In this document: positions 49,017 to 57,639 of the stretch, piece after piece
Numbering within the stretch: the stretch's first letter is position 1
Layout of the letters: the number at the start of each line of letters is the position of its first letter
Origin: a virus
Reading direction: 5' to 3' (one strand)
Virus record (IMG/VR): IMGVR_UViG_3300040751_002066
Location: 1 to 64,000 of that record
Length of the DNA: 64,000 nucleotides
Made by a program: the position numbers and the translations under genes
Notes under the pieces: generated by a model
Databases searched by the model: none
Seen by the model: only the letters and a program-made list of their open reading frames with translations
Told to the model about the DNA's origin: nothing

Positions 49017-49344
49017 AAAAATGGGCTTACTGAGTATCAATGAGTTAGCGGTTCGTTTTGCCGCAAATAGGGGCGCTAGCCCGCATAGGTACAAGGAAAC
49101 GCAACGTGAGGGATCCCCCACTCCACGGACCCCCACTCCACAAACCCCTTAAGGAAGAGTTTTCTGTATTACTGAGAGAGTAGGATCTCTTCTGATAATA
49201 CCTTTATGGAGGGTTTGTGGAGTGGGGGTCCGTGGAGTGGGGGTTCCCGCGGACCACGTTTCCTTGTACCTATGCGGGCTGGAGCCTCTATTTGCGGCAA
49301 AACGAACCGCTAACTCACTGATACTCAGTAAACCCCTTTTTGCG
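49017..49344. repeat. Palindromic element, copy 2 (330 bases)
   Basis: Two arms of about 130 bases (49017-49148 and 49208-49344), roughly 85-90 percent inverse-complementary by eye, around a 59-base loop. The loop and the inner arm (CCCACTCCACAAACCC) match copy 1 at 16485-16597 on the opposite strand. No long gene is plausible here. It separates the divergent minus and plus blocks. Confidence 0.88.
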
Positions 49345-49372
49345 ACCCATCAAAAGACCAGATTACCCGAAT

Positions 49373-49395
49373 GGGGTTGACACGTGTGGTACCTT
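49373..49395 (+). promoter_or_regulatory. GGGGTTGACA-type box (site B)
   Basis: GGGGTTGACA, CGTGTGG, TACCTT, then 5 bases to the ATG at 49401. TGGTACCTT reads as an extended -10 and would give a leaderless mRNA for the first gene of the plus block. Confidence 0.55.
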
Positions 49396-49400
49396 TAGGT

Positions 49401-50207
49401 ATGGCAAAAACAACCACACCCTACATAGAATCACTACACTCCGCCGTCATCCTACTCAGCGACCCTGATACCATTGCGGAGACCGTACCAAACATAGAGT
49501 ACCACGGACTCGCAGTGGTCGGGGCCTCACCCCTGCCCGGGGCGTCCCCCGAGGACGTAGAGGAAGCTCTTCTCGAAGAGGTCCACGAAGTCCTCAAATA
49601 CCTCCCCAACCTCCACAGCATCCACTCTGTCTACCTCCGCTCCAAGGGGGAGCCTACCCGAGTCGATATTGAGAAGCTGCAGGAGCTCATCCACGCCGAG
49701 GGGTTCGGGGGTGGGTGTGTCCATCTCCATACCGAGGCCGGCCTACGCTCCTTCATCGAGGATGGCCTCGAGCTGGAACGGGACGACTCCAGCCCCTGCT
49801 CCGAAGAGTTTGTCGAGGAGCTGAAGAAAGAAGTTTCCGATTTCCTACGTCAACTCTTCGCCGAGGGGAACCCTGAACCCGGTACCCAGAACCCTGAACC
49901 CGACAACGTGGTCCCCTTCCATGAGGCCGGTACCCAGAACCCTGAACCCAAGACCTTCTATCCCGGACCCAATACTCCCGCTCCTGACTCCGGGTCCGGG
50001 TCCGGGTCCGGGTCCGGGGATCAGGGAGCTCTCTCCCCCGAGCGGCGCATCGCTGCCCTCAGCGGGGAGCTCGCCGCCTTGTCTGAGGACTATCAGCAAC
50101 TCCAAGCCGCTCACGACCGCGTAGTGGGGGTCCTCGCGTCTATCGCAGTGGGTCTCAAGGAGGTGGCCGCCGCCACCGAAGGCGTCATCTCTGAGTGCGC
50201 GGACTAA
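49401..50207 (+). CDS. First gene of the late block, unknown function (268 aa)
   Basis: 268 residues. An alpha/beta N-terminal domain (to about 155) is followed by a Pro/Gly/Asn linker with two copies of GTQNPEP and a (GS)n run encoded by repeated GGGTCC, then a C-terminal coiled coil (RIAALSGELAALSEDYQQLQ). No family recognised. The ATG at 49401 was chosen over 49371 because the latter would start inside the promoter-like box. Confidence 0.6.
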   Translation: MAKTTTPYIESLHSAVILLSDPDTIAETVPNIEYHGLAVVGASPLPGASPEDVEEALLEEVHEVLKYLPNLHSIHSVYLRSKGEPTRVDIEKLQELIHAEGFGGGCVHLHTEAGLRSFIEDGLELERDDSSPCSEEFVEELKKEVSDFLRQLFAEGNPEPGTQNPEPDNVVPFHEAGTQNPEPKTFYPGPNTPAPDSGSGSGSGSGDQGALSPERRIAALSGELAALSEDYQQLQAAHDRVVGVLASIAVGLKEVAAATEGVISECAD

Positions 50208-50227
50208 CCGGCCGTATCCGCCAACAA

Positions 50228-50265
50228 TGTGGGGGAGGGTATTCCCAACCCTGCCCTCCCCCACA
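50228..50265. other. Hairpin between two late genes
   Basis: Stem TGTGGGGGAGGG with CCCTCCCCCACA, 14-base loop, in the 81-base gap after 50207. No T-run follows. It is followed by a CA-rich leader (ACAACCCTAACGACTACTA). Confidence 0.6.
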
Positions 50266-50288
50266 CAACCCTAACGACTACTACTCCA

Positions 50289-51005
50289 ATGGGAAACCCC
50301 GTATCCAATTTCATCTCCTTCGACCGGAGTAAGTACCCCCGGTACAAGTTCCGCAAAAGCAACACCTCGGTATTTGACACCAAGTTTCGCAGGAACCTCA
50401 ACCCCAAATCCAAGCGGGGCGCCCCGCCCTACTTCCGTCTGGTCAACGCCGACGGCGAAGCTGACCACGTGTTGGCGACCGACATCTTCGACAAACACGT
50501 GGACCTCATGGACGTCGAGAGCACCTTCGATCCCCAAGACTTTGCGGACCGCTACGACTTTGATCTCTCGACTTCCCCGCCTACGGTAATCTGCCGCGGA
50601 TCCAAGGGGGCCAAGGCCGGCGCACCCATGACGCTCCATAGCCCCAACGGGTGGGACCACTGGTTCCTCCGACGCAACGACGGTCAACGTGTCCGGGTCA
50701 CGCCCGCCGAGGTGGTTCAGTCCTTCGACCGCAAGGTATGGGAGGTCCGGCCGCCGGAGGGGTCCAAGGTGGTGACTCCCCTGTTTGCCAACTACGCCTT
50801 TACCCCCGACGGTAGGGTGTGGCGCACCAAGTCCGACAAGGTCCTGATCCGCCCCGAGCAGGTTCCCTTGGCCGAGGTCCCGTGTCCGGGATCCAAGCAC
50901 CCGGACTATGAGGCCGTCTACCTGCTGTACTCTGAGAAATCCGGGAAGAACTATCGATTCTCCCGGGCGTCCATCAAATCCGTATTTGATTCCCAAACTA
51001 AGTAA
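50289..51005 (+). CDS. DNA-binding-like protein with NUMOD-style repeats (238 aa)
   Basis: 238 residues. Two or three short beta modules each containing a Trp/Tyr and a PDG or PNG turn (FTPDGRVWRTK, HSPNGWDHWFLRRNDG) resemble NUMOD4/AP2-like DNA-binding modules. TFDPQDFADRYDFD recurs as DFDPAEYSDRYNFE in the next gene, so the two are paralogous. They precede an HNH endonuclease, consistent with a homing or nicking role; this is inference. Confidence 0.5.
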   Translation: MGNPVSNFISFDRSKYPRYKFRKSNTSVFDTKFRRNLNPKSKRGAPPYFRLVNADGEADHVLATDIFDKHVDLMDVESTFDPQDFADRYDFDLSTSPPTVICRGSKGAKAGAPMTLHSPNGWDHWFLRRNDGQRVRVTPAEVVQSFDRKVWEVRPPEGSKVVTPLFANYAFTPDGRVWRTKSDKVLIRPEQVPLAEVPCPGSKHPDYEAVYLLYSEKSGKNYRFSRASIKSVFDSQTK

Positions 51006-51023
51006 CCCGGACCCAACTACCAT

Positions 51024-51473
51024 ATGTCTAAAAAACTCCTTAAAGTCCTCTCAGACTTCGACCCCGCGGAGTACTCGGACCGGTACAACTTTGAGAAGGG
51101 GCTGGTGGTGTCTAAGGCCACTGGCCAACCCCTCACCCCGCAGATCCAAATTAACCCACAGGGCCGGCAGTACTCCCACTACTGTTTGATCGACAACTCC
51201 GGTACCCGCCGCAAGGTGTCGACGTTACTCATGTCCGGGCGGGTGTCCCTCGAAGGGGACCTCTATCAGATCACCCACTGGCCCAAGGGGTGGGAGGCCC
51301 GCGCCGGCTTCCCCGCCTACCTGTTTCATCCCGGCAAGAAGGAGGTGCGGCGGGTAGGGTTCCGAGTGCCCCGGGCAGACCCGGTTACCCTCAAGCCAAA
51401 CAAGATCGGCCAGTACAAACTACTTACCCCGGACGGGTACAAGTGGTACGACCGCGACGTCCTGTTTCGCTAA
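51024..51473 (+). CDS. Paralogue of the 50289 protein (149 aa)
   Basis: 149 residues: DFDPAEYSDRYNFEKGLVVS, then LINPQGRQYSHYCLI-like and LLTPDGYKWYDRDVLFR turns. Same module types as the preceding protein but shorter. Function inferred only from similarity to NUMOD-like DNA-binding modules and from the adjacent HNH gene. Confidence 0.5.
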   Translation: MSKKLLKVLSDFDPAEYSDRYNFEKGLVVSKATGQPLTPQIQINPQGRQYSHYCLIDNSGTRRKVSTLLMSGRVSLEGDLYQITHWPKGWEARAGFPAYLFHPGKKEVRRVGFRVPRADPVTLKPNKIGQYKLLTPDGYKWYDRDVLFR

Positions 51474-51480
51474 AATAAAG

Positions 51481-51509
51481 TAGACACAACTCCTAGAAAC
51501 GCCCATACT
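51481..51509 (+). promoter_or_regulatory. Sigma70-type promoter of the HNH gene
   Basis: TAGACA, an exact 17-base spacer, CATACT (51504-51509), then 6 bases to the ATG at 51516. Another predicted leaderless start. Confidence 0.5.
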
Positions 51510-51515
51510 CCCACC

Positions 51516-52124
51516 ATGCCCCAGATTCCCACCGGACGCGAATGTACCTCATGCGGCGAGTTCAAAGCATGGGGGGAGTTCCCTAGGAAAGCGGGAGGGC
51601 ACCAGAATAGAGGGTCCCGCTGCCTCGTGTGTGAGAGGGAGAAACAGGCGGAGTACCGGGACCGAAACCGGGAACGGGAGAGGGCACGCTGCCGAAAGTA
51701 CCGACTGGAAAATTTAGAGAAGGTGCGGGAGTCCAAGAGGAGGTCCGCCGCGAAGCATCGGGAAGCGCGGCGGAAAGCTTTCCGGGAGTACTACCAGAAA
51801 AACAAAGAGATCTGCCACCGCAGCAGCCGGAGGTACCGGGCTCGGAAAGTGGGGGCGGAAGACCCGAGTGCATGTCCCGAGACCATTGACAAGATTTACG
51901 CCCTATGCGAGGCGCTCAACAAGCGGTCCAAACGCAAGGGAGGCTGGTCCGTAGACCACACGACCCCTCTTGCGAAAGGTGGGACCCACCACGAGGAAAA
52001 CTTACAAGTCGTCCCTTCGGCTTGGAACTGCCGGAAAGGAGACAGGCATCGGGAGCGGTGGCCCGGGAAGTACCCCAAGTGGGTCCATGACTTTTGCGTT
52101 GACATCGGTTTAAGCCTCGACTAA
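51516..52124 (+). CDS. HNH endonuclease
   Basis: 202 residues. N-terminal zinc finger ECTSCGEFKAWGEF ... RCLVCERE (CxxC pairs), a long basic helix, and a C-terminal HNH motif GWSVDHTTPLAKGGTHHEEN followed by LQVVPSAWNCRKGDR. It could be a homing endonuclease or help the terminase cut DNA, as HNH proteins near portal or terminase genes do in other phages. It stands 11 bases before the portal. Confidence 0.85.
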   Translation: MPQIPTGRECTSCGEFKAWGEFPRKAGGHQNRGSRCLVCEREKQAEYRDRNRERERARCRKYRLENLEKVRESKRRSAAKHREARRKAFREYYQKNKEICHRSSRRYRARKVGAEDPSACPETIDKIYALCEALNKRSKRKGGWSVDHTTPLAKGGTHHEENLQVVPSAWNCRKGDRHRERWPGKYPKWVHDFCVDIGLSLD

Positions 52125-52135
52125 GCTTCCTAACC

Positions 52136-54427
52136 GTGGCCCACCAGATCGACCTACTTGACGCTCCTGAGAATGACCTCCAGACTTTTGAAGGGGATGG
52201 TAAGTCCCCGGCCACCCCGCGGCTAAAGACCCTCTCCGCGGCATTGGGGATATACCACACTTGCCTCATGGATGACCGCGAGAACTCGCGCAAGAGGGCA
52301 AAGGTAGACGGCATGTTCGATGGGCAGCCACCCTACGACCAAGCCAAGTTACGGGCGGCCGGACAAGGAGGACGCTGTAACCTAAATTTTGGGGAAGGTC
52401 AACGACACCTCGACGCCGCCCTCGCAGGGTACGTCGACCTCGCGACCTCTACCGAGTTCCTCGTCGACACACATTCCAATAAGGGGGCCTCCGAGGAGAC
52501 CGAGATTGGAGAGAGGGAGGCCAACGCTATCCGCAACGAGGAACTCACCACCATGATCCGGGACTGGCCGGAGTGGAACTCCCGGTACCTCTCCCTCGTT
52601 ACTGAATACCTTAAGCACGGAGTCGGCCCCACGTACTTCGACAACCACCACGATTGGCGCCCCCAAGTATCTTCTCTGCGTGACTTCAAGGTACCCCGTA
52701 ACACACGCGCCAGCGAAGAGGCCATCGACATTTGTTTTGCGAGGAGGGATTATAGCGTAGCTGAACTGTACAAGTTCATCTCCAATGAGGATGCGGCCCG
52801 TACCCAAGGATGGGACATCGAGGCCACCCGGAAAGCGATTATGTCGGCCTGTCGCTCCAGTAAGGAGGACAAGGGTAACGACTGGGAGCATTGGCAGCGT
52901 CTGGTCAAGAATGGAGACACCCATGAAGCGATGGAGACCAAGTCGGTACGGCTGGTGCATACATGGGTCAAAGAACTCAACGGCAAGGTTTCCCACTATA
53001 TCTGGGAAGAGAAACATTCGAAGCTCGCAGACAAGCAGGGGGGTAAGCAATCAAAGTTCGCCGGGCAGAACGAATCATTCCTGTACTCCAAGGAGTTCAT
53101 CCACGAGCGGTCGGAACAGGCGTTCACCATCTTCACGCATGGGGTGGGAAATAACGGCACGTACCACTCAGTACGTGGGTACGGTCACCGCATCTTCCCC
53201 TTGGTCCAATACCTCAATCGCCTCCAGTGCCAAGCGGCCGACGCCGCGGCTATCTCCGGCGGCATCCTTGTGCAGCCCAACTCCATGGAGGACCTGCGCG
53301 ACATGGCTATCCAATTCTACGGACCTTGGAACGTGCTCCGCCCCAACGTGGAAGTCGTGGACCGTAAGGTCAACGCCGACCTAACCAAGAACATGTTGCC
53401 TGTCGTCAGTGACATCCGCAACCAGCTCGCGGATACCAGCGACTTCTACTCGACCACCCAAGCAACGAAGGGTTCCCCATATCGTAACACTCTCCAAGTA
53501 CGAGCCGAGCTCGAAAGTGCGACCAGACTCTCCGCCTCCAACCTCGCATTGTTCTATGCGAGCTACGACCGCCTCCTTCGTGAGGTGGTGCGCCGAATTG
53601 TCGAGGGGCCTTCGACCGACCCAGCCATTAAGGTTTTCTTCGAGCGTTGCCGCGAGCGCGGCCTCACCGACGAACAGATTAAGAACGTCGACCACACCCG
53701 CACCAAGGCGGCCCGGGCAATCGGAGCCGGGAACCCTGCAGCCAGAATCGCGGTCCTTGACCAACTGAATCAGGAGCGCCCGTTCATGGACGAGGTCGGC
53801 AACCGCAACCTCACCTTTGACCGTGTGGCCGCCCGTATCGGCCACGAGTCCGCGGCGCGTTACGTCCAGAAGGATGAGCAGCCTCGCGGCACCACCGCCC
53901 AGACTGACGCGGTACTTGAGAACGCGCTCATGAAACTGGGAGAGTCGGTACCTGTTTTACCTGCCCAGCTCCATGGAAGCCACCTCGAGCTCCACCTCCC
54001 CATCGCGCAACAGTACATTGATGCCGTGGTGTCCGGCCAACTAGACCCTCGCGAATCCCTCAACGTCTTGCAGGCCATCGGCGTCCACGTCCAAGGTCAC
54101 GCCCAGCCTCTCGCCAGCGACCCCAACCAACAGAACCTTGTGTCGGCTGCACTGGATGTTGCCAACAAACTCACCCAGATTATCGAGAACACCGAGAGGT
54201 CCATCGAGTCAGATGGAGGAGAAGAAGGAGGGGGCGTCTCGGACAAAGCAGCCGAGATGCGACAGCTCTCTTTGGTCAAGCAGGAGATCCTCCGGGCCGA
54301 GTCCGAGACACGGCAAGCCATCAAGCGAGATGAGGCCCGACAGAAACAAAACCTTGCGGACTTCGCCGCGGCTCAGGAAGCCTTACGCAACTCTGCTCCG
54401 GAACAAGTACCGGATCTCTTTGCCTAA
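52136..54427 (+). CDS. Portal protein
   Basis: 763 residues with a GTG start 11 bases after the HNH gene. A large alpha/beta clip and wing region (YLKHGVGPTYFDNHHDWRPQ, DFKVPRNTRASEEA) and a helical C-terminus with coiled coil (IKRDEARQKQNLADFAAAQE) fit large portal proteins of podovirus-like or long portal families. Position before scaffold and capsid genes supports it. It forms the dodecameric ring through which DNA is packaged. No single catalytic motif exists to check. Confidence 0.75.
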   Translation: MAHQIDLLDAPENDLQTFEGDGKSPATPRLKTLSAALGIYHTCLMDDRENSRKRAKVDGMFDGQPPYDQAKLRAAGQGGRCNLNFGEGQRHLDAALAGYVDLATSTEFLVDTHSNKGASEETEIGEREANAIRNEELTTMIRDWPEWNSRYLSLVTEYLKHGVGPTYFDNHHDWRPQVSSLRDFKVPRNTRASEEAIDICFARRDYSVAELYKFISNEDAARTQGWDIEATRKAIMSACRSSKEDKGNDWEHWQRLVKNGDTHEAMETKSVRLVHTWVKELNGKVSHYIWEEKHSKLADKQGGKQSKFAGQNESFLYSKEFIHERSEQAFTIFTHGVGNNGTYHSVRGYGHRIFPLVQYLNRLQCQAADAAAISGGILVQPNSMEDLRDMAIQFYGPWNVLRPNVEVVDRKVNADLTKNMLPVVSDIRNQLADTSDFYSTTQATKGSPYRNTLQVRAELESATRLSASNLALFYASYDRLLREVVRRIVEGPSTDPAIKVFFERCRERGLTDEQIKNVDHTRTKAARAIGAGNPAARIAVLDQLNQERPFMDEVGNRNLTFDRVAARIGHESAARYVQKDEQPRGTTAQTDAVLENALMKLGESVPVLPAQLHGSHLELHLPIAQQYIDAVVSGQLDPRESLNVLQAIGVHVQGHAQPLASDPNQQNLVSAALDVANKLTQIIENTERSIESDGGEEGGGVSDKAAEMRQLSLVKQEILRAESETRQAIKRDEARQKQNLADFAAAQEALRNSAPEQVPDLFA

Positions 54428-54429
54428 CC

Positions 54430-55269
54430 ATGAAAGTCGCCTTCGCCTTATGGAACGCGCCGAAGTCTTTCCACGCAAACGCCGTACGGCCGGTTTTTGA
54501 GTGGCACCAAAAACAGGGGCATGACGTGCGTTACGTGAGTTATGGGGATGGTTTGGAACATCGCCTCAGGGACACGGACCTCGTGTACCTCTGGAACGGA
54601 GAGTATGAATGGTTGTGGGGGGTCAAGGAAAGTATCCGCAGGAGGGGGGGAAAGACCATCAACATCGAGGTAGCTTGGTTCCCTCAAGATGAGAACACGT
54701 ATTACGACTGGAGAGGCACAAATGGCAACTGCTCCCTACGGTTCGATAGTCTGGATTGGTTAGAGCCGGCGGACTACGATAACCTCGACGCCCTTTCGGA
54801 GAAGTACCGCGAAGGACTTACTCCGACTGAAGAAGGTTATGTACTAGTTCCTCTCCAGCTCGCGAAGGACACCGCGGTCCAGAAGTGGAGCCCACTCAAG
54901 AGAATGGGAGGCGTAATCCGGATGGCGCGGAAGATGTTCCCCCACAAGGAGATCCTCTTCCGCAGGCACCCACTTGACGGGCATGACTATGCGGACTTGA
55001 TTGACGACATCACTCTCGGAGAGAAGCGACCCCTCAAGGAGCTCATCATGGGGGCCGATCTGGTTTGGGGCATGAACTCCACCGTCTTGACGGAGGCCGC
55101 CCTCATGGGAAAGAAGGTACAGGCTTGCGGGACGTCTCTTCTCCATATCGGGAGTAACCAACGGGACGCCCTCGCCGCCCTAGTTGCGCGTCAGATTCCC
55201 ATGGACGTCTCTGACGTCACCCCATGGATTCGAAGAGGACGGGGCCTCGAACATCTCGCGCTACTGTAA
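54430..55269 (+). CDS. Glycosyltransferase-like protein (GT-B / capsule-synthesis type)
   Basis: 279 residues. YVLVPLQLAKDTAVQ, ILFRRHPLDGHDY and GADLVWGMNSTVLTEAALMG near 206-226 match the nucleotide-sugar half of GT-B/KpsC-KpsS-like transferases (RHP and SxxxEA motifs). The N-terminal 120 residues form a Rossmann-like half. It follows the portal by 2 bases and overlaps the next gene by one base (TAATG). Substrate unknown: virion protein, host surface or phage DNA are all possible. Confidence 0.65.
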   Translation: MKVAFALWNAPKSFHANAVRPVFEWHQKQGHDVRYVSYGDGLEHRLRDTDLVYLWNGEYEWLWGVKESIRRRGGKTINIEVAWFPQDENTYYDWRGTNGNCSLRFDSLDWLEPADYDNLDALSEKYREGLTPTEEGYVLVPLQLAKDTAVQKWSPLKRMGGVIRMARKMFPHKEILFRRHPLDGHDYADLIDDITLGEKRPLKELIMGADLVWGMNSTVLTEAALMGKKVQACGTSLLHIGSNQRDALAALVARQIPMDVSDVTPWIRRGRGLEHLALL

Positions 55270-55889
55270 TGCAGATCTATTTAGACCCACATAAGGACTT
55301 TGCCGTCTACGCCCCTGCTAAGGTTGGGTCGAGTACCATACGTGGTTTCCTATGGGAGATCCTCCACGGTACCCCCATTAAAGGGCACACGGATGTCCTG
55401 AGTCCCCATAAGAAAGACTCCGTATGGGGGGTATTCGAAGGTACGGGCCTACACACCGATGAAAAAAACATACCCCCGGACGCGGTGCGGGTCGCATTAC
55501 ACCGGTCCCCAGAGGACCGTCTGTTGTCTTGGTACCGGGGGCACGTAGCACCACGGGGGGTGGGCCTCGATACTTTCCTGAGCCGGTTGTATTCGAACCT
55601 CCTCGGCAACCACCGAAAGGCCGACCGTTTCCGTGTACATGTGCTACCACAGGTGAGTTACCTTGGCACCGACCTGAGTAAGTATGACATCATCCTTCCA
55701 CTCCCACGAATTGGGGACCTACCAGATGTACTGGGCAAAAAGTTAGGGCGGGATTTTCCGGTAGTACCTCACCTGAACATCAGCAACGCTGAATGCCCCC
55801 CGATCAGCGACTTCGCACGTGGGTTCATCGACTCTTTTACCGCGGCTGACCGCTTCGTCGGGTGGAATGGCGCGACGACAAAACTGTAA
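55269..55889 (+). CDS. Sulfotransferase-like protein
   Basis: 206 residues. VYAPAKVGSSTIRGFL near 14-28 is a 5'-phosphosulfate-binding-like loop (K-x-G-S-S/T), and VALHRSPEDRLLSWYRGH near 75-91 is a 3'-phosphate-binding motif (R-x-P-x2-R-x3-S). Both are hallmarks of PAPS-dependent carbohydrate sulfotransferases. It is coupled to the glycosyltransferase-like gene by TAATG, so the two may build and sulfate a glycan. The start at 55269 was chosen by that overlap; the ORF opens at 55224. Confidence 0.6.
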   Translation: MQIYLDPHKDFAVYAPAKVGSSTIRGFLWEILHGTPIKGHTDVLSPHKKDSVWGVFEGTGLHTDEKNIPPDAVRVALHRSPEDRLLSWYRGHVAPRGVGLDTFLSRLYSNLLGNHRKADRFRVHVLPQVSYLGTDLSKYDIILPLPRIGDLPDVLGKKLGRDFPVVPHLNISNAECPPISDFARGFIDSFTAADRFVGWNGATTKL

Positions 55890-55926
55890 AAGGACATAAG
55901 GCGCCTCCTTCCCGTCAATAATATTG

Positions 55927-55955
55927 TTGACACTACCCCCTAAAGAAAATATAAC
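55927..55955 (+). promoter_or_regulatory. Sigma70-type promoter of the capsid-assembly genes
   Basis: TTGACA, an exact 17-base spacer, TATAAC (55950-55955), then 7 bases to a GTG start at 55963. The best match to the consensus in the window. Predicted transcription start lies at the GTG, so the mRNA would be leaderless. Confidence 0.7.
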
Positions 55956-55962
55956 TCCCTCA

Positions 55963-56271
55963 GTGACCCCTCTACCTTTTAGCAGCGTCGAGAAGTTTGA
56001 AGACGCCGACAGACTCACCCTCGCGAATCTCCTCAAGGATGAGACCCTCCGCCGAGCGTTCAGCGCCGTGATCTGGGAGGCCCAACCCCGGACCTACGAG
56101 CTCCAAAAAGCTAGCCCCACCGAGCAGGCCTCAGCCGCCAATCAAGTAGCGGGCATGGGCGAATTTGTACGCCAGCTCCATTTACTCGCCACCCCCTCCA
56201 AGGAGCTCCAACCCAAGGAGGACGTCTCAGCATGGGGGGAGTGGACACACATTGAACAACTTACTGAATAA
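55963..56271 (+). CDS. Small capsid-region protein, GTG start (102 aa)
   Basis: 102 residues, MTPLPFSSVEKFEDADRLTL..., helical. No family recognised. Its position between the sulfotransferase-like gene and the scaffold suggests a head-assembly accessory. The GTG at 55963 is chosen because the upstream in-frame TTG codons lie inside the promoter. Confidence 0.6.
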   Translation: MTPLPFSSVEKFEDADRLTLANLLKDETLRRAFSAVIWEAQPRTYELQKASPTEQASAANQVAGMGEFVRQLHLLATPSKELQPKEDVSAWGEWTHIEQLTE

Positions 56272-56283
56272 CCAGACCCCCTC

Positions 56284-57597
56284 ATGGCAAACCAAACAGA
56301 TACCCCAGAAGCAACCCCCGGCGCAGGAGACTTCCTCGACCGGATCGAAGCCCAACTAAACGCCACCTCCGGAGCGGACTCTCTCGCGCAACAGAGGGAC
56401 GAAGGTACCCCAGACACAAATCCTGAGAGCACCCCGGATCCCAAACCGGAGGACCTCGAGGGCCTACGCAAGTCTGATGAAGGCGGGGGGCCGGACCCTC
56501 TTGACTCCCTCTCAGAAGGGGCGAACAAGGGAAGCGACCCCAAACCAGATGAGACACCCAAGCCGGATGAGACACCCAAGCCAGAAGCCGGAGACCCCTC
56601 TGACCTCCTCGCCTCCTTCGACCCGGAAGACCAAGCGAAGATCCAGCAGTACCTCGACGACAAGTTGGCGGAAGAGCTCAAGCTCACTGAGACGGCCGGC
56701 GGAGCGTTCAAGCGCCTCAAAGGAGAGAATCGAGAACTCGAGACAAAAGTACGCGAACTCGAAACTCGTACCGCGGAACCGGAGGCCCTGAAGGCCGCGA
56801 CCGAAAAGATCACCACCCTCGAGGCCCAGCTCAAAGCCAACGAAGAGGCGAAGAGTGTTCTCCGTCTCGAGGACACCGAAGCGTACAAGGAGGCTGTGTC
56901 CAAGCCCCAACAGGAGATCCTCGCCGCCAGCGACAGCATCGCGGATCGATACGGAGTGGACAAGAACCAACTCGCGAATATCCTCGGCAGTCCCAACCGC
57001 CGGGAGTTGTCGGACAACATCAACAAACTCCTCGGAGATGACGTTGCAGACGCCGACAAGTTCGAGCTGTATAACCTTAGTCAGAAGGCGGAAGCCACGT
57101 TCGCCAAACGGGACGAACTCGTCAACAACGCTGAGGCCGCCCTCAAGGAGGCGGAGGAGCTCGCTACGAAAGCGCAGGAGCGTCAGGCACTTGAGGCCCG
57201 GCAGACCCGGGAGGGCGCAGCCAAGGCCACCGTGGACCGCCTGAAGGAAAAGGCCAAATTCCTCCTCGACATCGTCGGCGACGACGTTGTATCCGGATTC
57301 GTGAACGCGAACGCTGAAACCCCGGTCGAGGCCCTCGATCCAACGGACCAAGCTTTCGCTCGCTTCTCCTACGACGCCATCATCCCACTTGCGAAGCACG
57401 TCCGGAAGCTGGAGGGAGAACTTCAGACGGCCCTCGACGACAACCTCAAGCTGCGGGGATCGACTCCCGGGGGCGAGGGTTCAGGATCCGGCGGAGGGAA
57501 ACCAACGGACAGCGACAACTCCTCCGAGCCCTTCAAGACTGAAGGAATCGGATCTGCGGTGGAGCGCATCGAGAAGGCTCTTGGCGCCGCTGTATAA
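56284..57597 (+). CDS. Capsid scaffolding protein
   Basis: 437 residues, very acidic and hydrophilic. The first 120 residues are low-complexity with Pro/Asp/Glu (two tandem KPDETP units). Long coiled coils span about 135-210 and 270-330 (EAALKEAEELATKAQERQAL). The C-terminus is basic/hydrophobic after a GSGSGGGK linker. This composition and its place directly before the capsid gene mark it as the scaffold, removed during maturation. Confidence 0.75.
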   Translation: MANQTDTPEATPGAGDFLDRIEAQLNATSGADSLAQQRDEGTPDTNPESTPDPKPEDLEGLRKSDEGGGPDPLDSLSEGANKGSDPKPDETPKPDETPKPEAGDPSDLLASFDPEDQAKIQQYLDDKLAEELKLTETAGGAFKRLKGENRELETKVRELETRTAEPEALKAATEKITTLEAQLKANEEAKSVLRLEDTEAYKEAVSKPQQEILAASDSIADRYGVDKNQLANILGSPNRRELSDNINKLLGDDVADADKFELYNLSQKAEATFAKRDELVNNAEAALKEAEELATKAQERQALEARQTREGAAKATVDRLKEKAKFLLDIVGDDVVSGFVNANAETPVEALDPTDQAFARFSYDAIIPLAKHVRKLEGELQTALDDNLKLRGSTPGGEGSGSGGGKPTDSDNSSEPFKTEGIGSAVERIEKALGAAV

Positions 57598-57639
57598 ATT
57601 TTTGCCATAAGGACCGCTACCACTACGGACCCGACGCAT

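Noticed and set aside
49017-49344. Protelomerase/telomere resolution site
   Set aside because: The long palindrome is imperfect with a 59-base loop, and no protelomerase-like gene was seen; kept only as an origin, recombination or structured-RNA candidate.
49017-49344. Insertion sequence or MITE
   Set aside because: No transposase anywhere in the window and no target-site duplication could be recognised at either copy of the element.
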